This document shows positions 61,404 to 64,000 of a stretch of DNA of 64,000 nt, piece by piece. The translations under genes and the position numbers were made by a program. The stretch's first letter is position 1; each line of letters opens with the position of its first letter. This DNA is from Alnus glutinosa (lineage: Eukaryota; Streptophyta; Magnoliopsida; Fagales; Betulaceae): the NCBI RefSeq assembly GCF_958979055.1, contig NC_084894.1:4655001-4719000 (forward strand), given 5' to 3'. Under the pieces are notes generated by a model that worked only from the letters and a program-made list of their open reading frames with translations, had not been told where the DNA came from and made no database searches.

Positions 61404-64000
61404 CTAAATTTAGTCTTATTGAAAGCGTAAAGCGCCCCTAAGTAAACTGGAAGTATACAAAAGAAAACATCTAACTAGGAAGAGAAAAACGAACAAGGAA
61501 ATCAACAAAACCAATTAACAATGGTGACAAAAAAGCCACTGTCTAAAGATACAGCGTATGAAAAAACAAAGCTAATCTCTCTTTTTTTGTTTTATCACCT
61601 CTTGATTATTAAAATCCCAATTGTAAAGTTGAAAACACATACGGCTTCCATATTACTTGGCATATCTCTCTTGCTCGCACAGACTTTTACATTACTTAAC
61701 TGAGAAGTTCTAAATTCTATTCTCCTTCAGCTTCATCTAGTGCTGGGAGTGACTCTGGAGGCAGCCGGGAAATACTGGTGCAGCACTTGCTTGTTAAAGA
61801 AGATGACCTTAAGCTTTTGTTGGATCTTCAGCAGAGAATTTCAGGAGGTTAGTTTCAATACATTTGTTATCCAAGTAAATCAAAATTCAATTACCATCTG
61901 ATTCTCTAAGGATGGGTACTACAATCGCTCTGGAGATTGGAACTTGGCAATTTGTCACTGCAATCGGTGGTTCTGTTATTTATTTAGTTGACAGGCTGAT
62001 AATCCTAAATTATAGTTGGCATTGATATTTCTTTTAACAATTTATCTTTCTCATGGTACGGTGTTTTGTTGTCATTTGTTACATTCAGGTGAAGACCTTA
62101 GTGATCTTGCTGCTGAGCACTCAATTTGCCCATCCAAAGGAGAGGGAGGAATGCTTGGGTGGGTGAAAAAGGGGCAAATGGTATGACGATGAGATATTTA
62201 ATTGTCTTGCAAAGCTTTCTGAAGCATTAGGGACAAATCCTTAAGTAAATTTTTGAACTTTGATATTCTTGTGTACTTGTGGTTGCCTTAGGTACACCCC
62301 TATGCTATGAGATAGCTTAGGATTCACTTTTCTTTGAGAGTGCAAGATGCTACTTCTTCTTCTTCTTCTTCTTCTTTTTTATTATTTTATTATTATTGTT
62401 TTTTTATTATTTTATTTTTTTTAAAACTCAGAAAGAGATCCAGTGAAAATCAAAGATAAAAGTGGATACCGTTATGAACTTGGTTATTGTAACATCATTA
62501 TCTAGTCAATCACTGGTGCAAGTGAAAGATAATTTTCTTTGCTGCTTTGTTGAGTGCAATACCTTAATATTTGTAATTTCACTTTTGTAGTTGATGGCAT
62601 GCATATAAGAATAAACTATGATGATGATATGTTACTATCTGCCACCGAAATGGATAATGCATAACATAAAATGTCAATGGGGGAATTGGAATTTTTCTCC
62701 TATAATTTTCATTTGGTATTTTGTTTACCTCACCAACTGATCTGATAGATCTTTGATGGTGAAATGTATTAGGTGCCTGAGTTTGAGGAGGCTGCATTTA
62801 ATGCACCTTTAGATAAAGTTGTAAGATGTAAAACAAAATTTGGATGGCACTTGTTGCAAGTTGTCTCTGAGAGGTATGTTACAAAAAATTTTATCTTCTC
62901 AAATATGCTAGCAAGTGTCAGCTCTCACTTGGTGTGTACTTATTTCTTTCTATACTTGCACCTTATCCTGTTAGGGAAGAATCCTTGCTTCTAGATATAC
63001 AACCTGACGAGCTTCATGCAAAGATGCAAGATCCCAATTTCTCAGAAGAGGCACAATTGGTTGATGTTCGAGAACCTGAAGAAGTGTATGCTCATTTCTA
63101 GCTAGAGAATCTTTATTATGTATTTCCTGGTTTTCAAGTTCTATTAATGACTTGACACTGTGTTTCAGATTATTCACATATAGTCACATTGTGGTGATGT
63201 TTTTGAATTTTGGGAGTTAGGTTGTGACAAGAAAATTTGCCATTCAATGGTTGATTCTTGAACTATTGCCAATGCTATGCAAAAATGTCAGGACAACCTA
63301 GTTTGTGATATTTTAACATAATTAGTTACAATATTTTGTTAGCTTAATTCATGAATGTTTATTGACCAAGACAGTCATCAACACTATTCTCTTATAGGGT
63401 TGAAATAAATTTCTTGAAGTTTAGCAGAATAATGAAGTAGCTCTTGGCTTCGACAGTGCATGCATTTTCTTTCTCTTCCTTTCTCTCATAACATTTTGCT
63501 AGTCATGTTGTTTGTGTTCACTACTCAGACTACTCTCTTTGACAGGGACCAAGCTTCTGTGCCAGGTTTTCAAGTTCTTCCTCTCCGACAATTTGGAAGC
63601 TGGGGACCTGAGATAACTACCAAGTTGGATCCTCAAAAGGATACATATGTTCTGGTATTTACTCAATTTTAAATGCCAGAAGTTACATAGGCACATAATA
63701 ACTTGTAAAAAAAAAAAGTAAAACGGACTTCTCATAATTAAATGCAAAAGAGTGGGGAATGAAGTTTAATCTTGTGTATAGAGTGTAGTTGTTCTCCCTG
63801 TTGTCATTGCAACTGACTGACTGGTCCTGGAGGTGAGACAGTTATTCTTCGTTTTATCCTGGATCCCCTATGGTCTCACCAATAAAGTGATTAAACATTA
63901 GACTATGTTTTAGACTTTATTCTGTTTTCTGTTTTGACTTTGATTTAGTATTCTTATATCTATTTAAACTGTGTATCTATATTGACAATGTAGCCTATCT
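58558..64000 (+). CDS. STR12: Rhodanese-like/PpiC domain protein, chloroplastic (partial, 5' part)
   Basis: Six exons are visible: 58558-58795, 61731-61847, 62089-62180, 62773-62873, 62975-63085 and 63546-63654. Phases are continuous and give 256 residues before the window ends; the missing end should hold the rhodanese active-site cysteine loop. The first ~80 residues ([20 protein letters not shown]...) are basic and Ser/Pro-rich, as in a chloroplast transit peptide. The parvulin-type PpiC domain follows: [53 protein letters not shown] and [12 protein letters not shown]. The rhodanese domain starts at [12 protein letters not shown] and runs to [15 protein letters not shown]. From memory this is the architecture of Arabidopsis At5g19370 (STR12). 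Prolyl isomerase activity is a family inference. Intron 1 (2.9 kb) holds two LINE insertions and a third LINE end. Confidence 0.93.
59090..59533 (+). mobile_element. LINE ORF2 C-terminus and 3' end in STR12 intron 1
   Basis: The frame reads [20 protein letters not shown], then [13 protein letters not shown], then [18 protein letters not shown] and a stop near 59443. The 3' UTR has CTTCCCGTGTATTAGGGTTG and ends ATTACTTATC plus poly(A). It is 5'-truncated at about 59090 and in sense orientation to STR12. The target duplication was not found. Confidence 0.88.
59550..60943 (-). mobile_element. 5'-truncated LINE, antisense, in STR12 intron 1
   Basis: Minus-strand frames cover the RT C-terminal part ([20 protein letters not shown], 60535-60930), the zinc motif ([19 protein letters not shown], 59858-60256) and the ORF2 end ([19 protein letters not shown], 59629-59871). 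The 14-bp target duplication TATTTGTCTATCTT at 59536-59549 and 60944-60957 fixes both ends. Frameshifts separate the blocks. It landed a few bases past the poly(A) of the LINE at 59090. Confidence 0.92.
61353..61402. repeat. (TA)n microsatellite
   Basis: An AT dinucleotide run of about 50 bp adjoining the LINE 3' end at 61403. Confidence 0.95.
61403..61590 (-). mobile_element. LINE 3'-UTR fragment in STR12 intron 1
   Basis: It matches the 3' region of the LINE at 59550 (GAAAGCGTAA.GCGCCCCTA, then ACTGGAAGTATACAA, then AAAGATACAGCGTATG). It is strongly 5'-truncated, and the target duplication is obscured by the TA run. It ends 140 bp before STR12 exon 2. Confidence 0.8.

Noticed and set aside
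63655..64000. Further STR12 exon before the window end
   Set aside because: No segment here encodes the expected next part of the rhodanese domain; the next exon probably lies beyond the window.

Overview
The window looks like nuclear DNA of a eudicot plant, probably a woody rosid. The evidence is multi-exon genes with GT-AG introns, long AT-rich introns, CC-NBS-LRR immune receptors, plastid-targeted proteins, and many plant L1-type LINE, copia, hAT-like and long-TIR transposon remnants. I cannot name the species from sequence alone.

Layout. 1-3632: AT-rich intergenic DNA carrying shuffled copies of NLR upstream sequence. 3633-7242 (+): an intact CC-NBS-LRR gene. 7243-11969: transposon-rich spacer with an antisense NLR relic at 11040-11240. 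11970-16193 (+): a second, closely related CC-NBS-LRR with a one-base loss near its N-terminus. A phloem protein 2 (PP2) domain lies directly downstream at 15601-16193, has no start codon of its own, and is in splice phase with the NLR. 17519-19983 (+): a two-exon PPR/THA8-like protein. 22644-32423 (+): a ten-exon CRT-like plastid thiol transporter (CLT). 34901-55932 (-): a sixteen-exon KEG-type RING/kinase/ankyrin/HERC2-like E3 ligase whose introns are full of LINE debris. 58558 to the end (+): the first six exons of a chloroplast PpiC/rhodanese protein (STR12 type), cut by the window edge.

The exon chains for CLT (457 aa), KEG (1614 aa), the PPR gene (267 aa) and STR12 were built by hand from splice sites. 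Each stays in phase throughout.

The NLR pair is a tandem immune-receptor cluster; CLT, KEG and STR12 are housekeeping or signalling genes. From memory, CLT1 and STR12 homologues are neighbours in Arabidopsis (At5g19380 and At5g19370); here KEG sits between them.

The most interesting signal is the likely NLR-PP2 fusion: two tandem NLRs share the same last splice donor but run into entirely different 3' exons, one encoding a short tail and the other a complete PP2 lectin-like domain. Next are a KEG copy lacking the usual kinase lysine, LINE insertions as short as 15 bp with clear target-site duplications, and a group of long-TIR elements with cores of GGTGGC/GCCACC hairpins.
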